A stretch of DNA of 64,000 nucleotides from Anomaloglossus baeobatrachus (taxonomy: Eukaryota > Chordata > Amphibia > Anura > Aromobatidae): assembly GCF_048569485.1 (NCBI RefSeq), contig NW_027442240.1, forward strand, positions 62,001 through 126,000, read 5' to 3'. The notes under the pieces are model-generated. The model saw only the letters and a list, made by a program, of their open reading frames with translations, had not been told where the DNA came from and did no database searches. Positions 31,269 through 41,521 of this stretch are shown piece by piece (position 1 is the first letter of the stretch; every line of letters begins with the position of its first letter). Made by a program: the position numbers and the translations under genes.

Positions 31269-33170
31269 CTTTATTAACAGCACAACTTGGGTAGGCCCTG
31301 ATCGACCATGCGCCAGGAGAGATCCTTATCACATTCTTCCATAGCTCCAAGCCACCTGGGCCAGAGGGTAACCTTCGACCGGATCGTTGTAACACTCCAC
31401 ACTAAAACAGGGAAACTTGTACCTCTCTGACCGGATAAGGGTAAGAGGCCTAGCTAGACGGCCTTGGACCAGCTACTTGAAGCCTATGTGTATCACCAAG
31501 TCGGTTGTAGAAAAGAGAGCTCACGCAATCTTGATCGCCTCTGATAGACCCACAGCTGAGCCAAGCTCCGGCAACCTTTCCAATTACTTTCACTGTAACA
31601 GGAACCAAGAACCGACCACCAAGGCGAAGAGGCGAAGATCCGCTCTCCTCGCAGACAACATACATGGAAGTAACCTCGGACCCAATCACTGGGCCGACTT
31701 GGATCTGAAAGGCAAAAACACTGTCAGAACAGGGAATTCTCGTAACCATCAAACACCTCGTCTCTCCAAGGTGGTACTGACAAAAAGACAAAAACCCACA
31801 AAATTTTTTTTTTTTTTTTTTTTTTTTTGGATAAACAAATCACAATCATGTCATTTTACATTAGCCCTGTACACTGTTCTGAATCTCCTTACGTGTCGAA
31901 TAAAACCCGATTTCAAAAAACCAACTCCGACCTGACGTCCCTCATAATGCATTTCCATTGTCGTTACCTGATCCACTGAAAACTGTGCTCATGTATGCTG
32001 GCTCCTGAAGCCTTGTAGCACCCCAACTCTGGGAGAGTACGTGCCGGGTACCACGGCTGGCAAACACCAAAATAACGAGTAACCGTCGCATTACCAACCA
32101 AAAACCAGCCCACAAAATGGAGGACCAACTACGTAACGCTAAAATGAAGGGCCGTCGTCATGGGTAAAAACTGGTCCCATACACCCGCTCGCCTAAGAGA
32201 CATAAACGACAACGTCGGGACACCCGCCGAGTGAGGGAAAAAGATCCAAAATATCAATGTATAGATTTGCAATGGGGCGAACAATCCAAACCCCCACTTT
32301 TTTCTTTTTTTTTTTTTTTTTTTTTTTTAAAACAAAACAAACAATCTTCGGCTAAAAAAGAATAGGCCTACTGTGCTCCACTCGCTTACCATAATCATCC
32401 AACCCTTCAATACCTTTCACCCCACAAGACCCTCATCGCTTCAGTACCGTTCCGCAATTTAAAAATGGGAAGACCGACCTCGTAACAGTTTGCTTGCAAC
32501 CGAAATTGGTGCACATTTGCTGAATACTGCAAGGTGTGTATTACTAGAGGGTGGCTTGTAAAATCGTCACGCACATCAACCACCAGAGCAACACCCGCTG
32601 AATAACGTACCATCGAACCGTCAGGTCAATGCAAAATGGAGGCCCGGATCATAGGCCTAACTTCACCGAGCACCCCACCATCTAGCTGAGAACTCCAACC
32701 TTGATCCTGCTGGTGGGTTGAGTTACCAAAATACCTGAGATTGGGATTGCAATAAGGTGCCCGATACTAACCCGGAACCCAGATGCCTGTTTTGCCTTCA
32801 ACCCTGCGTTGACCCATAATCATTCCAAGCCACAAAAACCTAATCAGCCTGATTACTTATTCGAGGAAAGGGCTGTAGTTGGTTAAGGCTTTTACCCACC
32901 GGCATCGTCGGACCACTGGTCATTCTCCTATTTCCCAGTCCACCCCCCCTTTTGTGTAGCTGGAACCGAAATAGGGGGAAAGGCGCAATCAAAGTTAGGT
33001 TAATGGACCATGTCCCCCCGGGCCCAGCATAAGGAGCATTTTTTTTTTTTTTTTTTTTTTTTTTTATATATAACTATATAAACACTTTGTATCGCAAATG
33101 ATCCCAAACAGCTGGCCCTGCAACGCCGTAATACTCCATCTACAAATCTGTCTGTTCCTGCTCTTGAAAC
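31058..33170. other. Internal region of the split-repeat element, part 1
   Basis: No domain recognised. Four long T tracts occur on the plus strand (about 31231-31260, 31804-31829, 32300-32328, 33040-33065). The first follows an AATAAA signal on the minus strand (near 31270), as in a polyadenylated RNA copy. The rest is unassigned. Confidence 0.4.
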
Positions 33171-33177
33171 TATTATG

Positions 33178-33372
33178 GCATGGCACGGTGGCTCAATGGC
33201 TAGCTGCAGCCCTGGGGTCCTGGGCCCAAATCCCGCCAAGGACACCATCCGCAAGGAGCCTGTACGTTCTCCCCGTGACTGCGTGGGTCTACTCCGGGCA
33301 CTCTAGCCTCCTCCCACACCCCCATAAACATACAGATAGGGAATCCAGACCGTAAGCCCCGATGGGGCAGCG
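33178..33372 (+). mobile_element. tRNA-derived SINE-like element
   Basis: GGCACGGTGGCTCAATGGCT resembles a pol III A box and GGGCCCAAATCCC a degenerate B box. GTTCTCCCCGTG and TCCTCCCACAC blocks follow, as in widespread fish and frog SINE-like repeats. Edges are approximate. Confidence 0.55.
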
Positions 33373-33754
33373 TCCCCAATCCATGCAACGCACACAAAAA
33401 CTAAAAGTGAATTTATACCTTTTAGAATATGTATGTGGAAGTAATTGTCCAGAAAATATTAGCGGGCATAATTATTCTGCGAATAGCTAACATTGCCGGT
33501 TTTCCCATCTCACTTGTTTATTTTCAGTTCTTACGGTAAGGAAAACCAATTAAAACATACGTAATTAACCAAAGAGGGAAAATCTAGTAAAAAAGGATGA
33601 AAATTACTTCACTACAAAAAAGAAGCAGTTTTAGAAAAACAATCAAACCATGCAAATGTACAGAGATATACTTCTCACATTTCGATAAAACTAACTGTGA
33701 CCAATATAGATCCCTTCTTTCAATTACAGCATGACATTAGGGGTAAAACAGGGG

Positions 33755-34390
33755 GGTTAGATCCCGTGATCCCATAATATTGTCACTAATCAATAAATCA
33801 CTTGAAGGGTCAGTTAACCGGTGGCAACAAGATTATTACAAGGAATGGAGGCCGCCTGTATTAAACTAAGGTTGAAAAATTAAGATATGTTTAATTTTTG
33901 AAAGACGTCTCAGAGGATATCTCATTTGTACCTCTTCCGACAGGCCTACAAGCTGCCGTAACCCTCAGTCCGATACAGCGCCGCACAATCAGCTCTGCCC
34001 TCATCTACTGTCTCCTCACCCATCCCCTGTAGACTGTGAGCCCTCGCGGGCAGGGTCCTCTCTCCCCCTGTACCAGTCTGTGCCTTGTACGGTTTATGAT
34101 TATTATACTGGTACCTATTATGTAAAAACCCCTTTCGCATGCAAAGCGCCATGAATTATATGGCGCATAATAAATAATAATAATTTGTATAAATACCCGT
34201 GTGGTCAATATAAATAAACTGCCACCAAACTTAATCCTCCGAAATAGGGAAGGCTTCTTTACAGTTAGAGCAGGTAGATTGTGGAATGCTGTCTACAAGG
34301 GGTAGGAATGCTAGATACCATCACAGCTTTTAACAGAAACGGGGGAGGGCGATTCCCTCAGCACCAATAACATTGTTATAAATAACTTAG
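33755..34390 (+). mobile_element. LINE remnant with a nested LINE 3' end
   Basis: 33755-33930 echoes the LINE at 4590 (TTAGATCCCGTGATCCCA, CAAGGAATGGA), and 34195-34390 continues with an RT C-terminal-like block (RLWNAV). It is split by 33932-34192, a copy of the L2-like 3' tail (AGACTGTGAGCCCTCGCGGG, AATAATAATAA), flanked by ATTTGTA on both sides. A later LINE thus inserted into an older one. Confidence 0.6.
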
Positions 34391-35123
34391 TGACAACATG
34401 TAGAGCTGGGCGGGACGCCTGTTACCTGTGACGTCACGTTATCCTCCCTAGGGGGACTTATCCCACCCCGCATTCCCCATCAGGGTACTCACCTGGTGAT
34501 TCAGGAAATGACAAGACGACTGGATCTAGATCTACCCACGTAACGCCTGCTACGACGACGCTCACACCTATCCAAGGGTTAAGATGACAGACTCCGGACA
34601 TGGTGGCTACCCATGCCAAAGCTTGCTACCGTGACCCCTGCACATGACCGTACAACGCGATAGTCGGCACCGCACCCACCGCCGCCATAACATGCTGAAA
34701 TCCCCTGTGTGACAACGGGGCGGGGCTGTTAACAGTCACCATTGTCATAATGTCAAATGGAGTGTGTTTTGGCCTGGGAGGGGGCTTGGTGTAGGTGTGG
34801 TATCAGCAGGAGGGAAAACACGCCACCTGCTGACTGTTGCTTCTTGCCCCTGTTCACTACCAGCCCCCCTCAATTTGAACATTGAAGTCCTAACAGAATC
34901 CCTTAACCCGCCCGCTCACTGGGAGACCCACATGGTCCCTGGTTCATTCCCAGGCTAGCCCCCTTGGCATTCCCGGGGCATACAAACGGAGGGGAGGGGA
35001 AGTTCAGTGCGTGTGGGATGGGGTGATTTGACTCTTGCAGGTTAGTGCCTGCATACTAGATTCTCCCCTACCGTGCCTCCAACCTGCGCTGTGACAGGGA
35101 CTGCACTGAGTCTGCACTTCAAT
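34391..35123. other. Unassigned internal sequence of the split-repeat element
   Basis: Mixed composition, no coding domain or repeat family recognised. Confidence 0.4.
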
Positions 35124-35421
35124 TAGGCTGTGTGCCTAATTCATGCGTCCTGTGTCCCCTGCACAGTCTATGGAGACTGTGTAGAGGCCGTACGCACGTT
35201 GCATAGTAGAACGCAGCGATTCAGCTGTTGCCCGAATCGCTGTGTTCTAAGAAGTGACATGTCACTTCCGTGCGCTTTGCCGGCAGCTCCTGCTCTGTCT
35301 ATGGCAGGAGCTGCAGGCTGAGCGCACGTTCTCTACCGGCACCATGCGCCTCAGAACGGAGCTTTTCAGCTGCGCTCTGAGGCACACCTTTTAGGTGCCG
35401 TGCAGAGCGCACACAGCCCTA
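35124..35421. mobile_element. MITE-like inverted-repeat element
   Basis: The ends TAGGCTGTGTGC and, inverted, TAGGGCTGTGTGC enclose about 300 bp with internal palindromes (GCAGCTCCTGC..., CGATTCAGC...GAATCG). No coding capacity; family undetermined. Confidence 0.5.
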
Positions 35422-35521
35422 CCCAGCTCCTCCTCGGCACTGGCGACGGTGTCTGGTCGGCGGTTGCTGGGCGGCGGGTGGGCGGGGCCAATGACAAAGA
35501 GCGCGAAGCGCTCTTTTTCAA

Positions 35522-35880
35522 ACTTAATGGCGGCTCAAGCTGACCGGCGGGCGGGTAGTTCCCTCAGAACGCCGCTCGCCGGCGCACGTAGCTTGAGCCT
35601 CAGCAGGGAGGGAGCCGCTCATAGCAAACAGCGCCGTGAGCAGAACGCTTTCCTCCATGCTGATTTTAGGGGAGGAGGGGGGGGGGGGTGGGGGGAGGGG
35701 GGGGGGGTGAGGTTGTTAAATAATGGCGAGCACAAGCGGACCAGCGGGCGGGTAGTTCCCTTAGAACGCCGCGCTCACCGGTCACACATCGCTTGTGCCT
35801 CAGCATAGAGGGAGCCGCTCACAGCTAACAGTGCTGTGAGCTGAAACGCTTACCTCCCTGCTGATAGCTCTCTTACCGCC
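35522..35880. repeat. GC-rich tandem duplication around a poly-G tract
   Basis: About 35525-35665 and 35722-35870 are related (AATGGCG..AAGC, GCGGGCGGGTAGTTCCCT, GGGAGCCGCTCA blocks), separated by a G-rich run at 35668-35708. It lies near the 5' end of the minus-strand element and could be leader or promoter repeats. Confidence 0.65.
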
Positions 35881-35911
35881 TCCAGGAGCGGGTCCCTGTG
35901 TCCGGCTGCCC

Positions 35912-36114
35912 AAACAGGTCCGGGTCCTGCAGCCGAGAGGCTGGAAGCTGGGCAGCACGGTGATATGTATCCAGGAGGCGGGGCTTAGGCCAGTCACACC
36001 ACAGGAGGCGGGGGCGGCAGGTCAGTGTCTTTCTAGGGGGAGACCTCTATTTAAACATGCATAGGGGCCAGCAGTCAGGGGGCAGCATCTCAAGTTTCTG
36101 GCTGCAGTGCCCCT
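35912..36114 (-). repeat. Split repeat A1
   Basis: 203 bp identical in extent to A2 (30592-30794); forms the 5' end of the minus-strand element. Followed by CATTGTGTTATAG, where the palindrome arm resumes. Confidence 0.85.
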
Positions 36115-36142
36115 CATTGTGTTATAGCCCACGTGTCATGAT

Positions 36143-36850
36143 AACACTTGTACCATCTTTTCATTTAGATTCCACCTACAATTATTTACCGATTCCAGTT
36201 CTGAAATAGGCTTTCATGATCTACTCACTAGAATTCTCAAGTGCATAAGGTACTGAGACATATACATGTTCACACCATTATAAAGAACAAAGTATAAACA
36301 TTGAGGTTTTTCTCACACCCATGTTCCTGTGTTCTTTGATATGATATGTGTTCATTTCCTTCACTATATAGGATTGCAAGTTTTCCATTTGTACCTTAAT
36401 GGCAATGACGCTATACAATTGAACACATATCATCCTGTTATCCATATAGGTGTGTATTTACCTGCTTGACTATTTTTGGTTGTTTGATCCAGAATGTTTC
36501 TCCAGATAGGTCATGTGGAAATTTTCTTTCCTCAGTACAAATGTTTTCACTATGGCTTTGGAAAAAATTTTTGTATGTGCATCATGGTCATTTGACCCAT
36601 TGTACTCTCAAGTAGCAATATATTGTACTGTTATGTTGTACTATGTACTAATTACGTGTTTATATGGTTTTGTAACCCTTTATGATCTTAGATAACTTTA
36701 TCCTTGATAAAGACCTAAAAACAAGGTCGAAACGTTGGATGAATTATCCTTTTGCACAAATAAAGAATTTTCAGCATTCCAAGAGTTCTTTTCTTACGTT
36801 ATTGATCACTATAGTGTGCCAGAGCTATTTCTATTGAATTGACTCTTATT
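36143..36850 (+). mobile_element. Penelope-like terminal sequence with hammerhead-like core (right copy)
   Basis: Mirror of 8160-8885. The core CCTTGATAAAGACCT...AGGTCGAAACG is at 36702-36733, followed by an AATAAAG signal near 36760. Confidence 0.5.
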
Positions 36851-37151
36851 TTTTCTGAGCACCTGCTATATACACAGTGACCCAGACATATTCAAGTTTC
36901 ATTCAGAAGGCAGAGGGAAGCCTTAGCAGCTGAGCCTATATCTTGGCTTGTGAGCATTAGAACAGGCCGGCGATTACAGGGTAACATGAAAAATGTCCAG
37001 CTTGCATTATGACTAGAACATGACAATATCCTTTTAAGTACTAACCTATGATGCGTTCCTAAGCAGTTGATGTTATATGTTCTACATTTCATTTTCTGCA
37101 TACTTTACAAGTAGTAGAATTTGCTTTGATATAGGCAACTGGATTTTCACA

Positions 37152-37410
37152 ATGAAAAGGCAAAGGATAACGCCCGAAAAAGACGCCATACATTATGTCA
37201 GTGCCATCACTGACAAACCTGGATTGACCATGAAATACATCAATCCCCTTAAAGGTGAGTTAAAACAAGTTTTAACTAAATTGCCTTAATATTGTCATGC
37301 ATTAGAATGACTGTCTTAGGTAATGATAAATATTTTCTACAGGAAGAGGAGTGTTTGCTGAAACTGAAATCGAAAAAGGGAGTTTTGTTGCAGAATATCG
37401 AGGCGAGCTC
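37152..37410 (+). pseudogene. Two exons of a KMT5A-like SET-domain gene (right copy)
   Basis: Exon a (37152-37254, possible ATG at 37152) encodes MKRQRITPEKDAIHY through DKPGLTMKYINPLKG. It is followed by the donor GTGAGT (37255-37260), an 88-bp intron and the acceptor TTTTCTACAG ending at 37342. Exon b (37343-37410) continues the phase to give PLKGRGVFAETEIEKG and VAEYRGEL, the opening strand of a SET domain as in KMT5A-type histone H4K20 methyltransferases and their lineage-expanded relatives. The AdoMet-binding and catalytic parts of SET are absent, because sequence switches in frame to a Ty3/gypsy integrase fragment at 37411. The intron argues for a DNA-level duplicate rather than a processed copy. 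Confidence 0.65.
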
Positions 37411-37675
37411 ACGTATGCACTTACGATGGTAGACAACTACTCGAGATTTATGGTTGTGGTACAAGTCAAAGATCTAATGGCCCATACTGCAGTGAAGGTC
37501 TTCCAAGCACACTTATGCAGACCTCATGGCTACTCAGAGAGAGTCCTCACAGATCAAGGCACAGCCTTTGAAGCGGAAATCTTCAAGGACTTCTGCAGCT
37601 TTTACCGATGCAGGAAGATGCGCACTACACCCTACCATGCTCAAACCAATGGTTATCAACCTGCTCAGGACTTTA
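37411..37675 (+). mobile_element. Ty3/gypsy integrase core fragment (fossil, right copy)
   Basis: Mirror of 7353-7617. Integrase-core motifs LTDQGTAF and YHAQTNG are legible, and it directly follows the SET exon in the same frame. The open region is about 120 codons including the SET part. It is partial and treated as a fossil. Confidence 0.85.
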
Positions 37676-38535
37676 CCCCATATTCCAGATGTGGCCTTAC
37701 AAGTGATTTATAGAGGGGTAACAATACGTTGGGATCACCGGATCTAATCTCCCTTTTTATACACCCTAAAATCTTGTTTGCTTTAGAATAAACAATAACA
37801 TCATAAAGGTATAGCAGTACCGTTTCAAAGTTTCGGTGTCCCAAGCAGCATTCCATCAGCCTCTGGAAGGTTCCTGGCAAATTGCACAGCTCGAAGGGCA
37901 TGCTTTTGAACTCGCAGAGACCCATCGGGGTGGCAAAGGCGGTCTTCTCCCGGTCTGCCTCAGCAACGGACACTTGCCAATAGCGACTAGTGAGATCAAG
38001 GGTAGAAAAATAATTTGCAGTTCTCAATGCAGCTAGCTATTCCTCAATACAGGGGAGTGGTGCTGTCCTTCTTCTTTAACAGGACCAACGGAGCTGCCCA
38101 GAGGCTACAACTGTCACGGATAACCCCAGCCTCCTTCATGTTGCTCAACATGTCCTTGGTACACTGGTAATGTGCAGGTAGTTTTGGCTTATATCTCTCT
38201 TTGATGGGTGGGTGTGCACTTGTGGGGATGTAGTGTTTGACCCCTTTTATTCTTCAAAAGTCTAGCGGATGTTTGCTGAAGACTTGATCATATTCTTGCA
38301 CTAGCCTGTAGACCCCCTTCTTGTGATGTGAAGGTGTGGAGTCAGTGCCTACGTGTAATTCCTTACACCACTCCTCTGGCTGACTTGGTGAGCTGTCACT
38401 GAATGGGTGGGCTGAAGCAATGGTGGATGCTGCTGTTTGGATAGCATGTGTATCTACTGAGAACAGCTTATCAATGGTGGCAAATCGGAGCAGCTTAATC
38501 TCTTGCTCTCCGCAGTTCAACACTCTCATGGGCAC
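37676..38535 (-). mobile_element. LINE scrap and Ty3/gypsy pol fragment (mirror copy)
   Basis: Mirror of 6493-7352: LINE fragment at 37676-37778, Ty3/gypsy RT and linker sequence at 37779-38535, minus strand. Broken fossil. Confidence 0.85.
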
Positions 38536-39345
38536 TCTTCCCTTCCATATTAATGAATAAAACTATGATGTAAATAGCATATAGATACCCCACAAATGCA
38601 GATAAAAGTAGGTTATGGGAAAAGGGGGAAGAGAGAAACAGGAAAATAGTGGAATAAAGTATACCTTCCAGGTGGGAGAGGAAATGGCAGCACAGCCAGT
38701 GGAGGTGAAGCAAGGGGAGCCTGCAACTAAAGAGTTGAGAGCGTTATCACATGGTGACTGAGCCTGATTGTAACGGGAGCATAGAGGTGCCGATCCTGTC
38801 TTACCTGCGTTGGTGTAGAAGTGGGTGTCCTGTGGTGGAGTCAGCTATGTGCAGTGGTGGCCGTGGGTTCTTTTATGTGCGACCGTAGTAATAGCTGCGC
38901 CCACTTCCTGTATGGGAGTGGAATGCAGTGAGGGTAATGGAACGCACGCCTGCGCATTTGTGTTTAACGTCGCGCATGTGCAGAACGGAGAAAAGGCTGC
39001 GCTCACTTCCTAATGAAAGGGAGTGAGACGCATCTGGGAAGGGAAGGGAAAAGATTAGGGTTTGGGGATGATGAAAGAGCTTTCTACGGGCAAGGATGGC
39101 AAAGGGTGGCAGTGACGGAAAGTCAGGCAGCCTGTCCTGTCCTGTCCTGTCCGTCCGTCTTTTTGTATCATGAATTGGAAAGACTGCAAGGGGGAGGGGA
39201 GGTGCTTGTGTCCAAAAGGAGGAGTTATTCAGATTCATTGCAGTGGGCGGCGGCTGCAAAAAGCACCATTCTTCTTGTTTTTGCTCTGCAAAACAGCCTT
39301 TTCAAGGGTTGGCTTGGGTGACAAAATGTCTTCTGTAGGCGTGGG
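38536..39345. other. U2 upstream flank and unassigned sequence (mirror copy)
   Basis: Mirror of about 5680-6492. Contains a (CCTGT)n-like run near 39130-39152. No coding domain recognised. Confidence 0.4.
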
Positions 39346-39370
39346 TTTGTCTCCCTCTCCCTAAGATGTG
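39346..39370 (+). promoter_or_regulatory. Possible proximal sequence element of the U2 unit
   Basis: CTCTCCCTAAGATGTG lies about 50-65 bases before the U2 start, the position and general shape of vertebrate snRNA PSEs. Called from position and a loose resemblance only. Confidence 0.35.
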
Positions 39371-39417
39371 TCCGGTATAGGCCAGGGTGCCACTCAAGGC
39401 CGTAACCAATTCGGGTT

Positions 39418-39818
39418 ATAGCTTCTCGGCCTTTTGGCTAAGATCAAGTGTAGTTTCGGAGGACGCTACCTTGGTCGGTACTGGAAGGTGCCTGGGATTG
39501 CACGTCTGCCGGCCTTGAGGAAGTGTGTGCGCCTTCTGGTGACACATAGCCCTCTTGTGCCTGGACGGTTCCCAGGCAACGGGAGGCGATCACCTTTGTT
39601 ATTTTGAAGTCCTACTGATAAACAGAAAAAAAAAAAATTAAATCTGTTCTTATCAGTTTAATATCTGATACGTCCCCTCTCTGGGGACCATATATTAAAT
39701 GGATTTTTAGAACAAGGAGATGGAAAAAATCTTGCTCTGTCCACTGCACGCATTGACCTGGTATTGCAGTACCTCCAGGACCGGTGCACCCCTTCTTAAC
39801 CCAGTTTCCAAAAGCAGA
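39418..39818 (+). pseudogene. RNU2-like: U2 snRNA gene unit interrupted by a 187-bp insertion (right copy)
   Basis: U2 nucleotides 1-37 lie at 39418-39454 (GCTTCTCGGCCTTTTGGC, AAGTGTAGT). Foreign sequence fills 39455-39641, and U2 resumes at nucleotide 38 (ATCTGTTCTTATCAG) at 39642, running to about 39792 with the ATTTTTAG Sm-like site and GGTATTGCAGTACC stem. The two parts sum to about 188, the normal U2 length. A perfect-looking 3' box (GTTTCCAAAAGCAGA) is at 39804-39818, so this derives from a true gene unit with flanks, not a reverse-transcribed copy. The break splits GTAGTA, the branchpoint-pairing sequence. Confidence 0.92.
39455..39641 (+). other. 187-bp insert inside U2
   Basis: Starts TTCGGAGGACGC and ends with an A tract and TTAA. 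Its last part, CTGATAAACAGA (39615-39626), is a near-inverse of the U2 bases that follow (TCTGTTCTTATCAG), so the junction could fold back on itself. No target duplication is evident. Origin unknown; an A-tailed SINE-like insert or a template-switch product are both possible. Confidence 0.7.
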
Positions 39819-40089
39819 ACTCAATTCACCTGATTCAAATGAGCCCCATTAGTTAATTGAAAGAAAGCAAAAACTTTATATGCACCTCAATTTGGCCAAT
39901 TCACTTTTCACACTTTCACCCTTTTTTTTATCTTTCACACCTTTTACTTGCTTTATTGATGCAAAAAGCTGTGCCAAATAGCAAACTCATCTCCACTCAA
40001 CTTGACCAACTCTGCTATGTCCCGTGCAGTATCTTATTCTCAGTCTTATCTAGATCATTTGCAATTGAATAGAATAGATCCCTTTTGGC
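39819..40089. other. U2 3' flank, unassigned
   Basis: Mirror of 4941-5208. No recognisable coding or repeat content. Confidence 0.45.
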
Positions 40090-40457
40090 TGCTTATGACT
40101 GTGTAAAATATGTAGTTTTACTGGGCTGGGATGAGAGAATCCATTGAAGCATGGTGTAGGGATTGTGGTTCCTGTGTGCTAAGAAGAGAGGCTGGCACCA
40201 GCCAGAAAGCCCCATTGCAGCCAATAATCACTTAATAACTTTTTCAACTTGTCATCATATGGGAGGCCTTCCATTCCTTGTAGTAGTCTAGTTGCCCACC
40301 TTTGAACTGACTCTAACTTCTGAATGTCCTTATTAAAATGTGGAGCCCAAAACTGGTTCCCATATTCCAGATGTAGCCTTACAAGTGATTTATAGAGGTG
40401 TAACAATACGTTGGGATCACGGGATCTAATCTCCCTTTTTATACACCCTAAAATCTT
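40090..40457. mobile_element. Ty3/gypsy integrase fragment and LINE fragment (mirror copy)
   Basis: The integrase zinc-region fragment (plus strand, about 40090-40230) is followed by the L2/CR1-like LINE fragment (minus strand, 40230-40457). Mirror of 4570-4940. Confidence 0.75.
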
Positions 40458-41518
40458 GTCCCAAGCAGCATTCCATCAGCCTCTGGAAGGTTCCTGGCGC
40501 ATTGCACAGCTCGAAGGGCATGCTTTTGAACTCGCAGAGACCCATAGGGGTGGCGAAGGCGGTCTTCTCCCGGTCTGCCTCAGCAACGGACACTTGCCAA
40601 TAGTGACTAGTGAGATCAAGGGTAGAAAAATAATTTGCAGTTCTCAATGCAGCTAGCGATTCCTCAATACGGGGAGTGGTGCCGTCCTTCTTTTTTAACA
40701 GGATCAACAGAGCTGCCCAAAGGCTACAACTGTCACGGATAACCCCAGCCGCCTTCATGTTGCTCAACATGTACTTGGTACACTGGCAATGTGAAGGTGG
40801 TATTGGCTTATAGCTCTCTTTGATGGGTGGGTGTGCACCTGTGGGGATGTGGTGTTGGACCCCTTTTATTCCCCCAAAATCTAGCGGGCTTCCCACCGGT
40901 AACCCGCTCCCCAGCTTGGATGGATGCTGAGGGAGCCCCTTTTGCCCGCAGGCTCTGGCCCTGGGAACTGTAGCCTTGGCGGTGACTGTGCTTCCCTCTA
41001 CGGTGTGAGCTGTTGCCTTCAATCGGGTCTTGACTGCTGGGAAACCCTGGAGGTTCCTGTCGCTAACGGATTTGACCGGTTTTACGGCGACTCCTAGCCT
41101 GGTCGGGGTCCGTAGGCCCTGCCGGATGGTGCTGGCTTCTCTTCACTCCCCGATCTGGTACCGGCGGGCCACCGCCCATCCCCGGTCCGTACGGTTCACT
41201 CCAATCAGCCTCTCCTGCAGAAGGTCACCACCGTCTGCCAACCTTGCTGAGTGCCCGGGCCACACACCCGGACACGGTCAGTCTCCTCTCCTCTTCACTT
41301 CTCTAACTCCAAAACTGATCTCTAATCTGACTCCTTTTCCCACCTCCAGGACTGTGAACTCCTCGGTGGGTGGGATCAACCGCCTGGCCCACCCCCTGGT
41401 GTGGACATCAGCCCCTGGAGGAAGGCAACTAGGATTTGTGTTTAGCTTCGGTGTGCCTAGCCGGAGTGTAGAGTGTGTTGGTGTAGTACCTGTGACGACC
41501 TGGCTTGTCCAGGGCGCC
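40458..41518 (-). mobile_element. Ty3/gypsy pol fragment and LTR or leader (mirror copy, fossil)
   Basis: Mirror of 3506-4569: pol fragment at 40458-41022, LTR/leader at 41023-41518. Differs from the left copy at only a few positions. Confidence 0.88.
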
Positions 41519-41521
41519 CAT

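Larger units (their letters stand above)
30266..36114 (-). mobile_element. Non-coding element with Ngaro/DIRS-type split direct repeats
   Basis: On the minus strand the order is A1 (35912-36114), internal 4.85 kb, B1 (30795-31057), A2 (30592-30794), 63 bp, B2 (30266-30528). The A copies are both 203 bp and the B copies both 263 bp. This A1-internal-B1-A2-B2 layout is the one known for Ngaro-like tyrosine-recombinase retrotransposons. There is no target duplication against the empty site in the left arm (24905-24930). No RT or recombinase frame is seen, so it is non-autonomous or long dead. A tandem pair of an unknown element is the main alternative. Confidence 0.65.
36115..41518. repeat. Right outer arm of giant inverted repeat
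   Basis: Inverted match of 3506-8893 plus the first bases after 24897. At 36135-36142 it reads GTCATGAT once, the unoccupied hAT target. The outer tip is the hairpin-forming sequence TGTGACGACC...GGGCGCC (41491-41518), after which hAT-2 sequence begins. Confidence 0.95.

Noticed and set aside
31183-31395. Lysine- or phenylalanine-rich frames near the T tracts
   Set aside because: Generated by translating homopolymer A/T runs.
3506-41518. The palindrome as a pure assembly or fold-back sequencing artefact
   Set aside because: The arms differ at scattered bases, and each has a private insertion with the empty site in the other. An artefactual mirror would carry both insertions in both arms. 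Not fully excluded without reads.
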